Origin: Pseudonocardia abyssalis
GTDB lineage: Bacteria > Actinomycetota > Actinomycetes > Mycobacteriales > Pseudonocardiaceae
DNA: 64,000 bases
Direction: 5' to 3'
NCBI RefSeq assembly: GCF_019263705.2
Contig: NZ_JADQDK010000001.1
Location: forward strand, 124,001-188,000
Shown here: piece by piece, positions 1 to 9,426 of the stretch
Numbering within the stretch: position 1 is the stretch's first letter
How the letters are laid out: each line of letters begins with the position of its first letter
Translations under genes and position numbers: made by a program
The notes under the pieces: generated by a model
Seen by the model: only the letters and a program-made list of their open reading frames with translations
What the model was told of the DNA's origin: nothing
The model's database searches: none

Positions 1-63
1 CTGCTCGACGAGGCCGGTGTCACGGTCAAGACGTTCGCGCGCTTCGAGGTCGGCCAGGCCTGA
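1..63 (+). CDS. tsf: Elongation factor Ts, C-terminal end (partial)
   Basis: The first 20 codons read in frame 1 end in [10 protein letters not shown] and a TGA stop, which is the usual C-terminus of actinobacterial EF-Ts, the nucleotide exchange factor for EF-Tu. The rest of the gene lies outside the window. The stop codon overlaps the ATG of pyrH, matching the conserved rpsB-tsf-pyrH-frr order. The identification rests on this short tail plus the neighbours. Confidence 0.8.
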   Translation: MLDEAGVTVKTFARFEVGQA

Positions 64-815
64 TGACCGCACCCCGAGTCGACACCGACGACCGCCCCGG
101 ATTCCGCCGTGTGCTGCTCAAGCTCGGCGGGGAGATGTTCGGCGGTGGTGCCGTCGGTGTCGACCCGGAGGTCGTCGAGACCGTTGCCCGACAGATCGCC
201 GAGGTCGTCTCCTCGGGGGCGCAGGTGGCGGTTGTCATCGGCGGCGGCAACTTCTTCCGCGGCGCCGAGCTGCAGGACCGCGGCATGGAGCGCTCCCGGG
301 CCGACTACATGGGCATGCTCGGCACGGTCATGAACTGCCTCGCCCTGCAGGACTTCCTGGAGCGCGAGCACCACATCGACACGCGCGTGCAGACCGCCAT
401 CACGATGGGCCAGGTCGCCGAGGCCTACATCCCGCGGCGCGCGATCCGGCACCTGGAGAAGGGCCGCGTCGTGATCTTCGGCGCGGGTGTGGGGATGCCC
501 TACTTCTCCACCGACACCGCGGGCGCGCAGCGCGCGCTGGAGATCGGTGCGGAGGCGCTGCTGCTGGCCAAGGGGGTCGACGGCGTGTTCACCGCCGACC
601 CGAAGACCGACCCCGACGCGAAGCTCTTCGACGAGATCACCCATCGCGAGGTGCTGGAGCAGGGGCTCAAGGTCGCCGACGCCACCGCGTTCAGCCTCTG
701 CATGGACAACAAGATGCCGATCATCGTGTTCAACCTGCTCGTGGAGGGCAACATCGCCCGTGCGGTGCGGGGTGAGAGGATCGGCACGCTGGTCAGCACG
801 CCCGGGGAAAGGTAG
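63..815 (+). CDS. pyrH: UMP kinase
   Basis: This 250-residue protein of the amino acid kinase fold phosphorylates UMP to UDP with ATP in the cytoplasm, the entry step to UTP and CTP. The N-terminal KLGGEMFGG motif (Lys about residue 20) and the GGGNFFRG loop are the nucleotide and phosphate-binding signatures. The stretch from [14 protein letters not shown] to [15 protein letters not shown] carries the hexamer-type PyrH features. The ATG overlaps the tsf stop as ATGA, so the two are probably translationally coupled. The length is normal for the family and frr follows immediately. Confidence 0.97.
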   Translation: MTAPRVDTDDRPGFRRVLLKLGGEMFGGGAVGVDPEVVETVARQIAEVVSSGAQVAVVIGGGNFFRGAELQDRGMERSRADYMGMLGTVMNCLALQDFLEREHHIDTRVQTAITMGQVAEAYIPRRAIRHLEKGRVVIFGAGVGMPYFSTDTAGAQRALEIGAEALLLAKGVDGVFTADPKTDPDAKLFDEITHREVLEQGLKVADATAFSLCMDNKMPIIVFNLLVEGNIARAVRGERIGTLVSTPGER

Positions 816-822
816 GTACGTC

Positions 823-1380
823 GTGATCGACGAGACGCTCTTCGACGCCGAGGAGAAGATGGAGAAGGCCGTCACCGTCGCGAAGGACGACCTCGCCTCC
901 GTGCGCACCGGCCGTGCGACGCCCAACATGTTCTCCCGGGTCGTCGTGGAGTACTACGGCGCGATGACCCCGATCAACCAGCTCGCCTCGATCTCCATCC
1001 CCGAGGCCCGCATGGTGATCATCAAGCCCTACGACGCGAGCTCGCTGAAGTCGCTGGAGAAGGCGATCCGCGAGTCCGATCTCGGGCTGAACCCGGGCAA
1101 CGACGGCCAGATCATCCGGTGCGTCATCCCGCAGCTGTCCGAGGAGCGCCGCCGCGAGATGGTCAAGGTCGCGCGCAGCAAGGGCGAGGACGCCCGGGTC
1201 ACCGTCCGCAGCGTCCGCCGCAAGGCGATGGACGAGCTCGGCCGGATCGCCAAGGACGGCGAGGCGGGCGAGGACGAGGTCGCGCGCGCCGAGAAGGAGC
1301 TGCAGACCACCGTCGACAAGTACGTCCACCAGATCGACGACCTGGTGAAGCACAAGGAAACCGAGCTCCTCGAAGTCTGA
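823..1380 (+). CDS. frr: Ribosome recycling factor
   Basis: This 185-residue protein releases ribosomes from mRNA after termination, together with EF-G. It starts [17 protein letters not shown] and carries the conserved [12 protein letters not shown] segment and the C-terminal three-helix bundle ending [10 protein letters not shown]. The open frame extends upstream into pyrH, but the GTG at 823 gives the family length and sits just after an AGGTAGG-like ribosome site. It lies seven bases after pyrH, in the universal pyrH-frr arrangement. Confidence 0.96.
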   Translation: MIDETLFDAEEKMEKAVTVAKDDLASVRTGRATPNMFSRVVVEYYGAMTPINQLASISIPEARMVIIKPYDASSLKSLEKAIRESDLGLNPGNDGQIIRCVIPQLSEERRREMVKVARSKGEDARVTVRSVRRKAMDELGRIAKDGEAGEDEVARAEKELQTTVDKYVHQIDDLVKHKETELLEV

Positions 1381-1384
1381 GCCG

Positions 1385-2287
1385 GTGTCGACCTCCGCAT
1401 CCCGTGACCTGCCGTTCACCGCGGCGGGGTCGCCGTTGACGCCCGGGGAGGTGGTGCCGCCGCGGATGCCGAAGTCGGCGCGGCTGGGCCGCAACCTGTT
1501 CGCCGCGATCGCGGTCGGGCTGTCGATGGGCGGGATCATCCTGTCGTCGCTGCTGATCGTGCGGCAGTTCTTCGTCGCGGTGCTCGCGGTGTCGGCGGCC
1601 ATCGCCACCTGGGAGCTCGCCGGGGCGCTGCGCCGGGGCGCGGGCATCGAGGTGCCGCTGCCGGTCGTGCTGGTGGGCGGGCAGGCGATGATCTGGCTGG
1701 CCTGGCCGTTCGGCACCGCGGGTCTCGCCGGGTCGTTCGCGCTGACGGTGGTGGCCACGCTGCTGTGGCGGATGCGCGGGGGAGCGTCGCACTACGTCCG
1801 CGACGTCACGGCCACCGTGTTCACCGCCGCCTACGTGCCGCTGTGCTGCGCGTTCGCCGTGCTGATGACGGTGGCGCCCGACGGGCTCGGCCGCGTGCTC
1901 ACGTTCATGCTCCCGGTGATCGCCTCCGACGTCGGCGGCTACGCGGCGGGCGTCCTGTTCGGCCGGCACCCCATGGCACCGACGATCAGTCCGAAGAAGT
2001 CCTGGGAGGGTTTCGCCGGTTCCCAGATCGCGGGCATGGCCACCGGCGCGCTCTGCGTCCACCTGCTGCTCGGCGGGCCGTGGTGGGCCGGCGTGCTCAC
2101 CGGATCGCTGCTGGTGGTCTCCGCGACGCTGGGCGACCTCGTCGAGTCCATGATCAAGCGCGACCTCGGCATCAAGGACATGGGCAACCTGCTGCCCGGG
2201 CACGGCGGCATGATGGACCGCCTCGACTCGCTGCTGCCCACCGCGGCCGTCGCCTGGCTGCTGCTGAGCGTGCTCGTCCCGGTGTGA
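1385..2287 (+). CDS. cdsA: Phosphatidate cytidylyltransferase
   Basis: This integral membrane enzyme (300 residues, about seven or eight hydrophobic segments) makes CDP-diacylglycerol from phosphatidate and CTP, the branch point for phosphatidylinositol, cardiolipin and phosphatidylethanolamine. The CDP-diacylglycerol synthase signature lies at about residues 255-284, with the KRDxGIKD and PGHGGMMDRLDS motifs intact. The GTG start follows the frr stop by four bases. The first 40 residues form a polar, proline-containing extension seen in actinobacterial homologues. Confidence 0.95.
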   Translation: MSTSASRDLPFTAAGSPLTPGEVVPPRMPKSARLGRNLFAAIAVGLSMGGIILSSLLIVRQFFVAVLAVSAAIATWELAGALRRGAGIEVPLPVVLVGGQAMIWLAWPFGTAGLAGSFALTVVATLLWRMRGGASHYVRDVTATVFTAAYVPLCCAFAVLMTVAPDGLGRVLTFMLPVIASDVGGYAAGVLFGRHPMAPTISPKKSWEGFAGSQIAGMATGALCVHLLLGGPWWAGVLTGSLLVVSATLGDLVESMIKRDLGIKDMGNLLPGHGGMMDRLDSLLPTAAVAWLLLSVLVPV

Positions 2288-2294
2288 GGGCGGC

Positions 2295-2969
2295 ATGACC
2301 ATCCCCAGCCCCAACCTGTGGAACTGGCCCGACGTCTACGAGCAGGAGAACCGCGCCCAGGACGTCGACGGGGCGATCTGGGCCGCGCTGCGCGAGGACG
2401 TGCCCTGGGCCGGCCTCGACGTGGTCGACGTCGGCTGCGGCGACGGCTTCCACCTCCCCGTGTTCGCGGGCGAGGCGGCGTCGGTGATCGGCGTGGAGCC
2501 GCACCCGCCGCTGGTCCGACGGGCGCGCGAGCGCGGACTGACCGTGCTGGAGGGCGGGGCCGCCGCGCTGCCGCTGCCGGACGCGTCGGTCGACCTCCTG
2601 CACGCGCGCACCGCGTACTTCTTCGGGGCCGGTTGCGAGCCGGGGCTCGCCGAGGCCCGCCGGGTGCTGCGGCCGGGCGGGGCGCTCGCGATCGTCGACC
2701 TCGACGCCACGCAGCCGCCCTACGGCGACTGGATGCGTGCGGACATCCCGCACTACGACCCTGTGGCGGCGGAGCGGTACTTCGTCCGGCGCGGGTTCTC
2801 GTTGCGCCGGATCGCCACGCGGTGGGCGTTCCCGGACCGGGCCGCACTCGAGGCGGTGCTGCGCATCGAGTTCTCCCGTGCCACGGCCGACCGCGCGCTC
2901 GCGGCCGTGCCGGACCTGGAGATCCCGGTGGGGTACCGGGTGCACGTACGGCGGCTCAGCCGAGGGTGA
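2295..2969 (+). CDS. Class I SAM-dependent methyltransferase
   Basis: This 224-residue protein is a cytoplasmic methyltransferase of the type-11 family. Motif I reads VVDVGCGDGFHLPVF, followed by the acidic IGVEPHP strand end and the post-motif VLRPGGALAIVDLD. The substrate cannot be read from the sequence. It starts eight bases after cdsA and may be cotranscribed with it. Its last 14 bases overlap the 3' end of the convergent Rieske gene. The sequence is intact and of normal length. Confidence 0.85.
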   Translation: MTIPSPNLWNWPDVYEQENRAQDVDGAIWAALREDVPWAGLDVVDVGCGDGFHLPVFAGEAASVIGVEPHPPLVRRARERGLTVLEGGAAALPLPDASVDLLHARTAYFFGAGCEPGLAEARRVLRPGGALAIVDLDATQPPYGDWMRADIPHYDPVAAERYFVRRGFSLRRIATRWAFPDRAALEAVLRIEFSRATADRALAAVPDLEIPVGYRVHVRRLSRG

Positions 2970-3357
2970 TCTCGGTGCCCGAGACCGTGACGGGCACGCT
3001 GGTCAGGCCCGACTCCGCGGGGCCGGTGAGCACGGCGCCGGTGAGGTCGAAGCGGCTGTCGTGGCACGGACAGATGATCTCGGTGCCCTCGACGGCGTTG
3101 ACGTTGCAGCCCTGGTGCGGGCAGACCGTGGAGAACGCGGCGAACGCGCCCGCGGTGGCCTGGGTGACGACGACGCCCTGGTCGGCGAAGATCGTCGCGC
3201 CGCCGACGGGGACGTCGGTGGTGGGGGCCAGCGGCCCGTCCGCCACGGCCGGGGTGGACGGGGTGGAGGCGGCCGAGCAGCCGGCCACGGTCAGGCCCGC
3301 GGTCAACGCGGCGGCTCCGACGACGACGGTGCGGCGGTCCAACTGGGGGTGGGGCAC
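2956..3357 (-). CDS. Secreted Rieske [2Fe-2S] lipoprotein
   Basis: The 133-residue product starts at GTG 3357 with a twin-arginine-like stretch (DRRTVVVGAAAL) and a lipobox (TVAGC), so it is probably exported folded and anchored outside the membrane. The cluster-binding motifs are complete: CPHQGC and, about 16 residues on, CPCHDSRFD, supplying two Cys and two His. No other domain is present, so it should act as an electron carrier or redox partner. The open frame continues far upstream, but only this start gives an export signal. The multicopper oxidase and cupredoxin-like protein nearby suggest a shared extracytoplasmic redox role (inference). Confidence 0.9.
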   Translation of the reverse strand: MPHPQLDRRTVVVGAAALTAGLTVAGCSAASTPSTPAVADGPLAPTTDVPVGGATIFADQGVVVTQATAGAFAAFSTVCPHQGCNVNAVEGTEIICPCHDSRFDLTGAVLTGPAESGLTSVPVTVSGTEITLG

Positions 3358-3441
3358 GAAGTTACTCCAGGCGGTGGTGGGTGGGGGAGCGTCGTTCGGC
3401 CCAAGCCTGGCACGGCGGGGCGTAGCGCTACCGTGAGAACC

Positions 3442-3978
3442 ATGGCGAGGACGGTCACGCTCTCCGCCGCCGCGGTGCTCGCACTGGCCGGCGGCGTGGG
3501 GTGGTTGGTGGGGAGTTCGGCCCTGGACGCGGGCACCGGGACGGTCGTGCTGGCCGCCGGGCTCGGCGTCACGGCGTGGTTGTTCGTCGTCGGGAGCCGC
3601 GACGCCGCGGAGCGCCCGATGGAGCGCTGGCGCAGCCGCCGGTTGCTGCGGCTGGCCGTGATCGGGCTGATCGTGATCGTCGCCGGGTCGGCGCTGCTCG
3701 GGTTCACCCCGTACGGCGAGCTCGCGGTGCCGCTCGGGTTCGGCGTGATCGGCGCGCTGCTGGTGCCGGCGTCGTCCCTGCTGGGCGACCGCACGTACCT
3801 GCTGCTGGGGTCGGGGCTGATGCTGCTCGCCGCACTCGGGGCGTTCCTGGCGCTGAACTCGGTGGGGCAGCTCTACCCGCGCGGGCTGGTCGGGCTCGGG
3901 GCCGGGGTGCTGCTGTGGGCCGCCTCGGCCCACCGGTCGGGGCTGATCGCGCAGCTGCGGGGCACGCGCTACCGGTAG
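3442..3978 (+). CDS. Hypothetical membrane protein
   Basis: This 178-residue protein has five or six hydrophobic segments and a basic loop (ERWRSRRLLR) near residue 60. I do not recognise a family. A -10-like TACCGT at 3429-3434 lies seven bases before the ATG, which suggests a leaderless transcript and supports this start over the much longer open frame. It ends overlapping the multicopper oxidase 3' end by ten bases. It lies between two secreted redox proteins encoded on the other strand, so a link to them is only positional. Confidence 0.75.
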   Translation: MARTVTLSAAAVLALAGGVGWLVGSSALDAGTGTVVLAAGLGVTAWLFVVGSRDAAERPMERWRSRRLLRLAVIGLIVIVAGSALLGFTPYGELAVPLGFGVIGALLVPASSLLGDRTYLLLGSGLMLLAALGAFLALNSVGQLYPRGLVGLGAGVLLWAASAHRSGLIAQLRGTRYR

Positions 3979-5312
3979 CCGATCGTCCGCATCATCCCGT
4001 CCTCCATGTGGTGGTGGTTGTGGCAGTGGATCATCCACTCGCCGGGGTTGTCGGCGCGCCAGTCGAACGTCAGGGCGCCCCCGCGCGCAGCGACCACCGC
4101 GGTGTCCTTGAGGGCCCGGCCGGGCGTGGCGAGCTGGAAGTGGTGCCCGTGCAGGTGCACCGGGTGGAAGACCGCGCTCTCGTTGCGGACGGTGATGCGC
4201 ACCCACTCGCCCCGGTGCACCGGGAGTGGTTCGTCGGGGCCGAGGCCGTCGACGTCGATGTCGGTGCCGCGCAGGGTCAGCGCGAAGGTGCGGTCGGGGC
4301 CGCCGGTCGTCGGGACCTCCTCCGGTCCGGTGCTCACCAGGTCGTCGTAGGTGAGCAGACGCCCGTCGAGCCCGGCCGGGTGCGCGTCGGCGGGCGGGGT
4401 GGCCGTGGCGGGCGCGTCCGCGTAGCGCAGGACGGCCCGGCCGAACCCGGCCTTGCCCTCGGGCAGGACCCCGATCTGCCACGCACCCGGCTCGGAGGCG
4501 TCGACCAGGACGTCGTAGCGCTCGCCCATGCCGATCCGCAGGGCGTCGACGCTGACGGGCCGCACCGGCATCCCGTCGCCGTGGGTCACGGTGAGCGGGT
4601 GCCCGTCGATCGCGAACCGGAAGCCGGTGTCGGCGGCCGCGTTGATCACCCGCAGTCGCACACGGTCGCCGCGGCGCACGTCGAACACGGCGGGGTCGGC
4701 CGGGGGCCGGGCGTTGACCAGCATCAACGGGTAGAACCGCCCCCCGAACGAGACACGCTCGGCCGGCGGCTCCGTCTCGTCGTGGCCTGCGTGGTCGCGG
4801 CCGGTGTCGACGCCGTCGCGCCAGTCGTCGAGCAGCAGCGTGTACTCGCGGTCGTAGGACAGCTCCTCGACGGCCGGCTCGACGATCAACGCGCCGTACA
4901 GGCCGCGGTCGAGCTGGTGCCCGGAGTGGGCGTGGTACCAGTGCGTGCCCGCGTCGGGCACCGTGAAGGCGTACTCGAAGTCGGTGCCCGGAGCGATCGG
5001 CGGCTGGGTCAGGCCCGGGGTCCCGTCCATCGCGTTGGGCAGCGAGATCCCGTGCCAGTGCACGGTCGTCGGCTCGGGGAGGGCGTTGACCAGCGGGACG
5101 CGCAGCGTCTCCCCGGCCCGGAGACGGATCTCCGGGCCGGGGACGGTGCCGTCGTAACCCCACGTCGTCACGCGGGTGCCGGCGAGGTCGAGACCGACCT
5201 CGCCGGCACCGAGCGACAGGAGCGTCCCCGACGTCGGGCCCGCGCATGCCCCGAGCGCGAGGAGCCCGGCGCCCGCCCCGGCGAGCCGCAGGAACTGCCG
5301 TCGGGAGGTCAC
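3969..5312 (-). CDS. Tat-exported multicopper oxidase
   Basis: The 447-residue product begins with a Tat signal (SRRQFLRLAG) followed by a lipobox-like ALGAC, then three cupredoxin domains. All four copper-binding motifs are present: HWHG and WYHAHSG in the first domain, HPVHLHGHHFQ and HCHNHHHMEDGM in the last. The final Met is the axial type-1 ligand. Such enzymes oxidise cuprous ions, phenols or metals with four-electron reduction of oxygen outside the membrane. The GTG start overlaps the stop of the upstream cupredoxin-like gene by four bases, so they form one transcription unit. The substrate is not determinable here. Confidence 0.93.
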   Translation of the reverse strand: MTSRRQFLRLAGAGAGLLALGACAGPTSGTLLSLGAGEVGLDLAGTRVTTWGYDGTVPGPEIRLRAGETLRVPLVNALPEPTTVHWHGISLPNAMDGTPGLTQPPIAPGTDFEYAFTVPDAGTHWYHAHSGHQLDRGLYGALIVEPAVEELSYDREYTLLLDDWRDGVDTGRDHAGHDETEPPAERVSFGGRFYPLMLVNARPPADPAVFDVRRGDRVRLRVINAAADTGFRFAIDGHPLTVTHGDGMPVRPVSVDALRIGMGERYDVLVDASEPGAWQIGVLPEGKAGFGRAVLRYADAPATATPPADAHPAGLDGRLLTYDDLVSTGPEEVPTTGGPDRTFALTLRGTDIDVDGLGPDEPLPVHRGEWVRITVRNESAVFHPVHLHGHHFQLATPGRALKDTAVVAARGGALTFDWRADNPGEWMIHCHNHHHMEDGMMRTIGYR

Positions 5313-6133
5313 GTGACGGTGAAGTCCCCCAGCATCCCGAGGGTGAAGTGCGGCGGACCGGCGCCCTCGGCGCCCGCCGTGCTGCCCTCCGGGATGAAGC
5401 AGGCCACGCCGTAGCGGCCGGGCTCGTCGATGCTGATGAAGGCGGTGTCCGACTCGCCGGGGCCGGCGAACGCGGCCCCCGTGAACGTCACCGCGGCCAT
5501 CCCCTCGGCCTCCCCGAGCGCGAGGATCTCCTCGACCGACAGTGTGACGTCGTCGTTGACCCGGACGATCCCGACCTCGTGGGCCTCCTCGCCCTCGTTG
5601 ACCAGCGTGACGGCCTTGATCCCCGCGGTGAGCGTCTCCGGCAGACCCTGGTACTCGTAGTCGGCCGCGGTGATCTCCACCTGCTCGTAGCCGCACTCGG
5701 AGACCATGTAGGTGTCGGTGCCGTCCTCGGCCGCCACGAACTCGGGGGACTCGAAGACGGACTCGTCGCCTGTGGACAGTGCCTGGCGGGTCAGCCGGGT
5801 CAGGGTGCCGGCGTCGGTGGCGACCGCCGCGGGCGCGGCGGCGTCGACGGCGGCGAGCAGCGGCTCCACCGTCGTGCCCCACTCCCGCACCGCGGTCTGG
5901 ATCTCCTGCGGCGTGGCCGTCGCGAAGTCGACGGGCGGCCCACCGGCCAGCCCGGCCTCGACGTCGACGACCGACTGGCAGAACGTCGCCACCTCCGTGG
6001 ATCCGTCGGACGCGGTGGTGACGTCGGTGGTGGCGGGTGGGGGAGCGGCGGGAGCGCCGCCGCAGCCGCCCAGTACGAGCGCGAGCACCGACGCGGCGGT
6101 GCAGGCCGCCAGCCGGGTGGGTGAGGTCGTCAT
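5309..6133 (-). CDS. Cupredoxin-like lipoprotein
   Basis: This 274-residue protein has a signal peptide and lipobox (LVLGGC), an alanine-rich helical middle region, and a C-terminal plastocyanin-like domain. That domain has a plausible type-1 copper site: His in EEAHEV, Cys in VACFIP, His in PPHFTLGM and the following Met. A clear AAGGAG ribosome site lies just upstream of ATG 6133, which fixes the start. It is translationally coupled to the multicopper oxidase and is a natural candidate for its electron donor (inference). The helical middle resembles iron- or copper-uptake accessory proteins only weakly. Confidence 0.85.
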   Translation of the reverse strand: MTTSPTRLAACTAASVLALVLGGCGGAPAAPPPATTDVTTASDGSTEVATFCQSVVDVEAGLAGGPPVDFATATPQEIQTAVREWGTTVEPLLAAVDAAAPAAVATDAGTLTRLTRQALSTGDESVFESPEFVAAEDGTDTYMVSECGYEQVEITAADYEYQGLPETLTAGIKAVTLVNEGEEAHEVGIVRVNDDVTLSVEEILALGEAEGMAAVTFTGAAFAGPGESDTAFISIDEPGRYGVACFIPEGSTAGAEGAGPPHFTLGMLGDFTVT

Positions 6134-6207
6134 CGGGGTGGCTCCTTCGGGAGTGGCGTATCGCACATGCAGAGGGGGTGGACGGCGCAGCGGATACGAC
6201 CGGGTGG

Positions 6208-6738
6208 TCACGGTCCGGTCACGGCGGCGACCCGCACCGGCGGTCCGAAGTGGACGCCACCGACGACGAGGCCGGCGGCGGGTTCCGGGGCGGGTGCGGA
6301 CGTCCCCGCGATCAGGGTGGCCCCGCGGCTCGTGCCGTCGGGGAAGCGGATCCAGGTGAGCGCGCCGTCCCCGGTGACGGGCTCGGCGCGGTAGAGCCCG
6401 GCCGGGTCGTCGGCCCGCACCGCCACGAAGGACCGGTCGTCCCCGCCACCGGCCGGCACCACGCCCCCGTGCACGACCCGCCCGTGGACGCCGCCGCGCA
6501 GCCCGGAGCCGTCGGCGGCGGTGAGGTCGAGCAGCCCCGCGGTGACGACGCCGTCGAACCAGACGCCCGCGCGCCCGTCCGTGGTGAACCCGGTCGCGCG
6601 CCCGTCGTGGACGGTGACGGCCACCGAGAACGCCCCGTCGGCCGAGCCGCCGACGTAGGTGGTGTCGGGCACGGGCGGCTCCGGGGCGGCGCACGCCGAG
6701 AGCACCCCGAGCAGGACGGCGACCACCACGCGCTTCAC
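6208..6738 (-). CDS. Hypothetical lipoprotein
   Basis: The 176-residue product starts with [18 protein letters not shown], a short signal peptide with a lipobox Cys, and continues as a beta-rich region with many Gly and Asp residues. No known domain is recognised. GTG 6738 is chosen because it places the signal peptide at the N-terminus; the frame is open further upstream. It lies upstream of the cupredoxin/multicopper oxidase pair on the same strand, with a gap of about 75 bases. It may belong to the same extracytoplasmic function (inference). Confidence 0.75.
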   Translation of the reverse strand: MKRVVVAVLLGVLSACAAPEPPVPDTTYVGGSADGAFSVAVTVHDGRATGFTTDGRAGVWFDGVVTAGLLDLTAADGSGLRGGVHGRVVHGGVVPAGGGDDRSFVAVRADDPAGLYRAEPVTGDGALTWIRFPDGTSRGATLIAGTSAPAPEPAAGLVVGGVHFGPPVRVAAVTGP

Positions 6739-6792
6739 GATGGATCGGAGCGCCGGTGCCACCGATCTGATACCTGGCACACTGGAGCGGTC

Positions 6793-7899
6793 ATGACTTC
6801 CCTCCCGCTCGTCTTCGACGCGCCCAAGCGCGCCCTGCCGCCCCGCCACCTCGCCGATCTCGACCCCGCCGACCGCCGTGCCGCCGTCGCCGATCTCGGC
6901 CTGCCCGGGTTCCGCGCCGACCAGGTCGCCCGGCACTACTTCGGCCGGTTCACCGCCGACGTCGACGCGATGACGGACCTGTCGCCCGCCGCCCGCGAGG
7001 CCCTGCGGCCGCTGCTGCCCGCGCTGGTCACGCCGGTGCTGGAGCAGGACTGCGACGACGGCACCACCCGTAAGACGCTGTGGAAGGGCCACGACGGCAC
7101 CCGTGCGGAGTCGGTGCTGATGGGCTACCCCGACCGCGCCACGGTCTGCGTGTCGAGCCAGGCCGGCTGCGGGATGGCCTGCCCGTTCTGCGCCACCGGC
7201 CAGGGCGGGCTGGAGCGCAACATGTCGACGGGCGAGATCGTCGAGCAGGTCCGCCAGGCGGCCGCGGCCGCCCGCGACGGAGCGCTGGGCGCCCCCGCCC
7301 GGCTGTCCAACGTCGTGTTCATGGGGATGGGGGAGCCGCTCGCCAACTACAAGCGCGTGGTGGCGGCGCTGCGCCGGATCACCTCGCCGGCCCCCGACGG
7401 CCTGGGGATCTCCGCCCGCGGCGTCACCGTGTCGACGGTCGGGCTGGTTCCGGCGATCGACAAGCTCGCCGCGGAGGGCATCCCGGTCACGCTCGCGGTG
7501 TCACTGCACACGCCCGACGACGAGCTGCGCGACACGCTCGTGCCCGTCAACAACCGGTGGAAGGTCGACGAGGTGCTCGACGCCGCGCGCCGCTACGCCA
7601 CGATCACCGGGCGTCGGGTGTCGATCGAGTACGCGCTGATCCGCGACGTCAACGACCACCCGTGGCGCGCCGACCTGCTGGGCAAGAAGCTCGCGCAGCG
7701 CATCGGCAAGCACCGCGTGCACGTCAACCTCATCCCGCTCAACCCCACGCCGGGCAGCGAGTGGGACGCCTCCCCGCGCCGGGTGCAGGACGAGTTCGTC
7801 CGGCGCGTCGAGGCCGCGGGGGTGGCGTGCACCGTGCGCGACACGCGCGGTCGCGAGATCGCCGCGGCCTGCGGGCAGCTGGCCGCCTCGCAGGTGTGA
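6793..7899 (+). CDS. rlmN: Dual-specificity 23S rRNA/tRNA adenine-C2 methyltransferase
   Basis: This 368-residue radical-SAM enzyme methylates C2 of A2503 in 23S rRNA and A37 of some tRNAs. The cluster motif CGMACPFC supplies Cys126, Cys130 and Cys133. The two cysteines of the ping-pong mechanism are present as Cys119 (in TVCVSS) and Cys360 (in AACGQL). A GEPLANY segment matches the SAM-binding region. The stop codon overlaps the start of the downstream peptidase gene. The length is typical. Confidence 0.96.
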   Translation: MTSLPLVFDAPKRALPPRHLADLDPADRRAAVADLGLPGFRADQVARHYFGRFTADVDAMTDLSPAAREALRPLLPALVTPVLEQDCDDGTTRKTLWKGHDGTRAESVLMGYPDRATVCVSSQAGCGMACPFCATGQGGLERNMSTGEIVEQVRQAAAAARDGALGAPARLSNVVFMGMGEPLANYKRVVAALRRITSPAPDGLGISARGVTVSTVGLVPAIDKLAAEGIPVTLAVSLHTPDDELRDTLVPVNNRWKVDEVLDAARRYATITGRRVSIEYALIRDVNDHPWRADLLGKKLAQRIGKHRVHVNLIPLNPTPGSEWDASPRRVQDEFVRRVEAAGVACTVRDTRGREIAAACGQLAASQV

Positions 7900-8825
7900 G
7901 CGAGCCGTACGACCACGGGATGCTCGACGTCGGCGACGGCCAGCTGATCCGCTGGGACGTCCGCGGCAACCCGTCCGGGACACCGGCCGTGGTGGTGCAC
8001 GGCGGCCCGGGTTCGGGTGCGCCGACGGGCACGCCGCGGAGCTTCGACCCGCAGCGCTACCGCGTCGTCTCCTACGACCAGCGCGGGTGCGGCGGCTCGA
8101 CCCCGCACGCCGCCGACCCGTCGACGTCGCTGGGGACGAACACGACGGCGCACCTCGTCGCCGACCTGGAGCGGTTGCGCACCCACCTCGGGATCGACCG
8201 CTGGGTCGTGTTCGGCGGGTCGTGGGGCTCCACGCTCGCGCTCGCCTACGCGCAGGCCCACCCGGAGCGGGTCCGTGCGCTGCTGCTGGTGGCCGTCACC
8301 ACGACCCGGCGCAGCGAGATCGACTGGCTCTACCGCGGCGTCGGCCGGTTCCTGCCGCGCGAGTGGGCGGTGTTCCGGGCGCAGCACGACGATCCCGACC
8401 TGCTCGGCGGCTATGTCCGGCTGCTCGCCGACCCCGACGCCGCGGTGCGGGAGCGCGCGGCGCTGGCCTGGGCGACGTGGGAGGACGCGGTGCTCTCGCT
8501 GGAGCCGACCGCCCGCAGGGGCGTCTACAGCGGGCGCCCGTCGCGTGACCTGCTCGCCCTGACCCGGATCTGCGCCCACTACTTCTCCAACGGCGCGTTC
8601 CTCGACGAGGGAGCACTGATCCGCGACGCCGGTCGGCTCGCCGGGATCCCGGGTGTGCTGATCCACGGCCGCCTCGACATGGGCGGCCCGCTGGCCACGG
8701 CGTGGGAGCTGGCTGCGGCCTGGCCCGGCGCCGAGCTGCACGTCGTCGAGGACGCGGGGCACCTGGGCAACGCGGAGTTCGGCGAGCTGATCCGCACGGC
8801 CCTCGACCGGTTCGCCGACGCCTGA
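7896..8825 (+). CDS. pip: Proline iminopeptidase
   Basis: This 309-residue alpha/beta hydrolase (peptidase family S33) removes N-terminal proline from peptides in the cytoplasm. It shows the HGGPGSG oxyanion loop, the [10 protein letters not shown] strand typical of proline iminopeptidases, the GGSWGS nucleophile elbow and the late GHLG histidine. The GTG start overlaps the rlmN stop by four bases (GTGA), implying coupling. Specificity for proline is inferred from family motifs. Confidence 0.9.
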   Translation: MSEPYDHGMLDVGDGQLIRWDVRGNPSGTPAVVVHGGPGSGAPTGTPRSFDPQRYRVVSYDQRGCGGSTPHAADPSTSLGTNTTAHLVADLERLRTHLGIDRWVVFGGSWGSTLALAYAQAHPERVRALLLVAVTTTRRSEIDWLYRGVGRFLPREWAVFRAQHDDPDLLGGYVRLLADPDAAVRERAALAWATWEDAVLSLEPTARRGVYSGRPSRDLLALTRICAHYFSNGAFLDEGALIRDAGRLAGIPGVLIHGRLDMGGPLATAWELAAAWPGAELHVVEDAGHLGNAEFGELIRTALDRFADA

Positions 8826-9348
8826 TTCGGATCCTGCTCGACGACGAGGTCCGCGTCGACCACGGCCAGTTCCACGTCATGTGCGCGTCCTGGACCACGG
8901 CGTTCATGTACCGCTGCTTCGCCGGCCGGTGCAACGGGCTCTGCGGCGCCGGCCTGCCCGGCGGGTCGTGGCTGATCACCGGCCTCGGCATGGGCGACGT
9001 CGGCCTCCGCATCGAGGCGCACGCCGAGGCGCCTCCGATCGGTGACGGGTGGGAGGAGGTCGTCGAGGTCTCCTTCGTCCCCGTGCCGGACCTGATGGCG
9101 GTCGACGGACAGGCGCACTGCGGCGATCTGCCCGGGGCTCGTCCCGGTTCCGCACCGCGTCCGCTGCTGCGCCGTCGGGATGGATGCCGGCCGCGCCACC
9201 GGGATCCGCGACGAGGACGACCCGGTGGTCGACCGCTACCTGCTGCAGTTCTGGCCCACGCCTCCTGCGCCGGACGCGGTGCTCCGCCGGATCTCGCAGA
9301 TCGCGGGGAACCGGCACGGCGAACCAGGAGCCCGACCGGGCGCGCTGA
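8822..9348 (+). pseudogene. Frameshifted remnant of a small actinobacterial protein
   Basis: Frame 2 from about 8822 reads [19 protein letters not shown] and continues to VVEVSFVPVPDLM near 9096. From about 9115 the protein-like reading continues in frame 3, as VRCCAVGMDAGRATGIRDE and then DRYLLQFWPTPPAP. The two halves join only if a base change near 9110-9125 is corrected. No ATG or GTG is present at the expected start, where the codon is CTG. It directly follows pip and ends at a 60-bp palindromic element whose left arm stops frame 2. The parent family is a hypothetical protein I remember only by its pattern. Confidence 0.6.
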
Positions 9349-9353
9349 CGGGT

Positions 9354-9419
9354 CATGATCGTCGGAAGTGGTGCAGGGAGGTCACGGATGGCACGTTCCC
9401 ACCACTTCTGGTGATCATG
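9354..9419. repeat. 60-bp palindromic element, copy A
   Basis: Fifteen-base arms at 9357-9371 and 9402-9416 form an imperfect inverted repeat, extended outward by CAT and ATG. The GATC-to-GATC distance is 60 bases, identical to the copies at 39091-39150 and 40091-40150. The core (9378-9395) is more diverged than in those copies. The TGA in the left arm ends the open frame from the decayed gene upstream. It lies between that remnant and the convergent ligC gene and could act as a terminator hairpin. Confidence 0.75.
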
Positions 9420-9426
9420 GTCGCGA

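Noticed and set aside
3371..3396. Similar G-rich strings near 3371 and 6026 as a further repeat family
   Set aside because: The similarity is limited to GTGG/GGGGG-type low-complexity sequence and lacks the CTCGC core or any periodicity.
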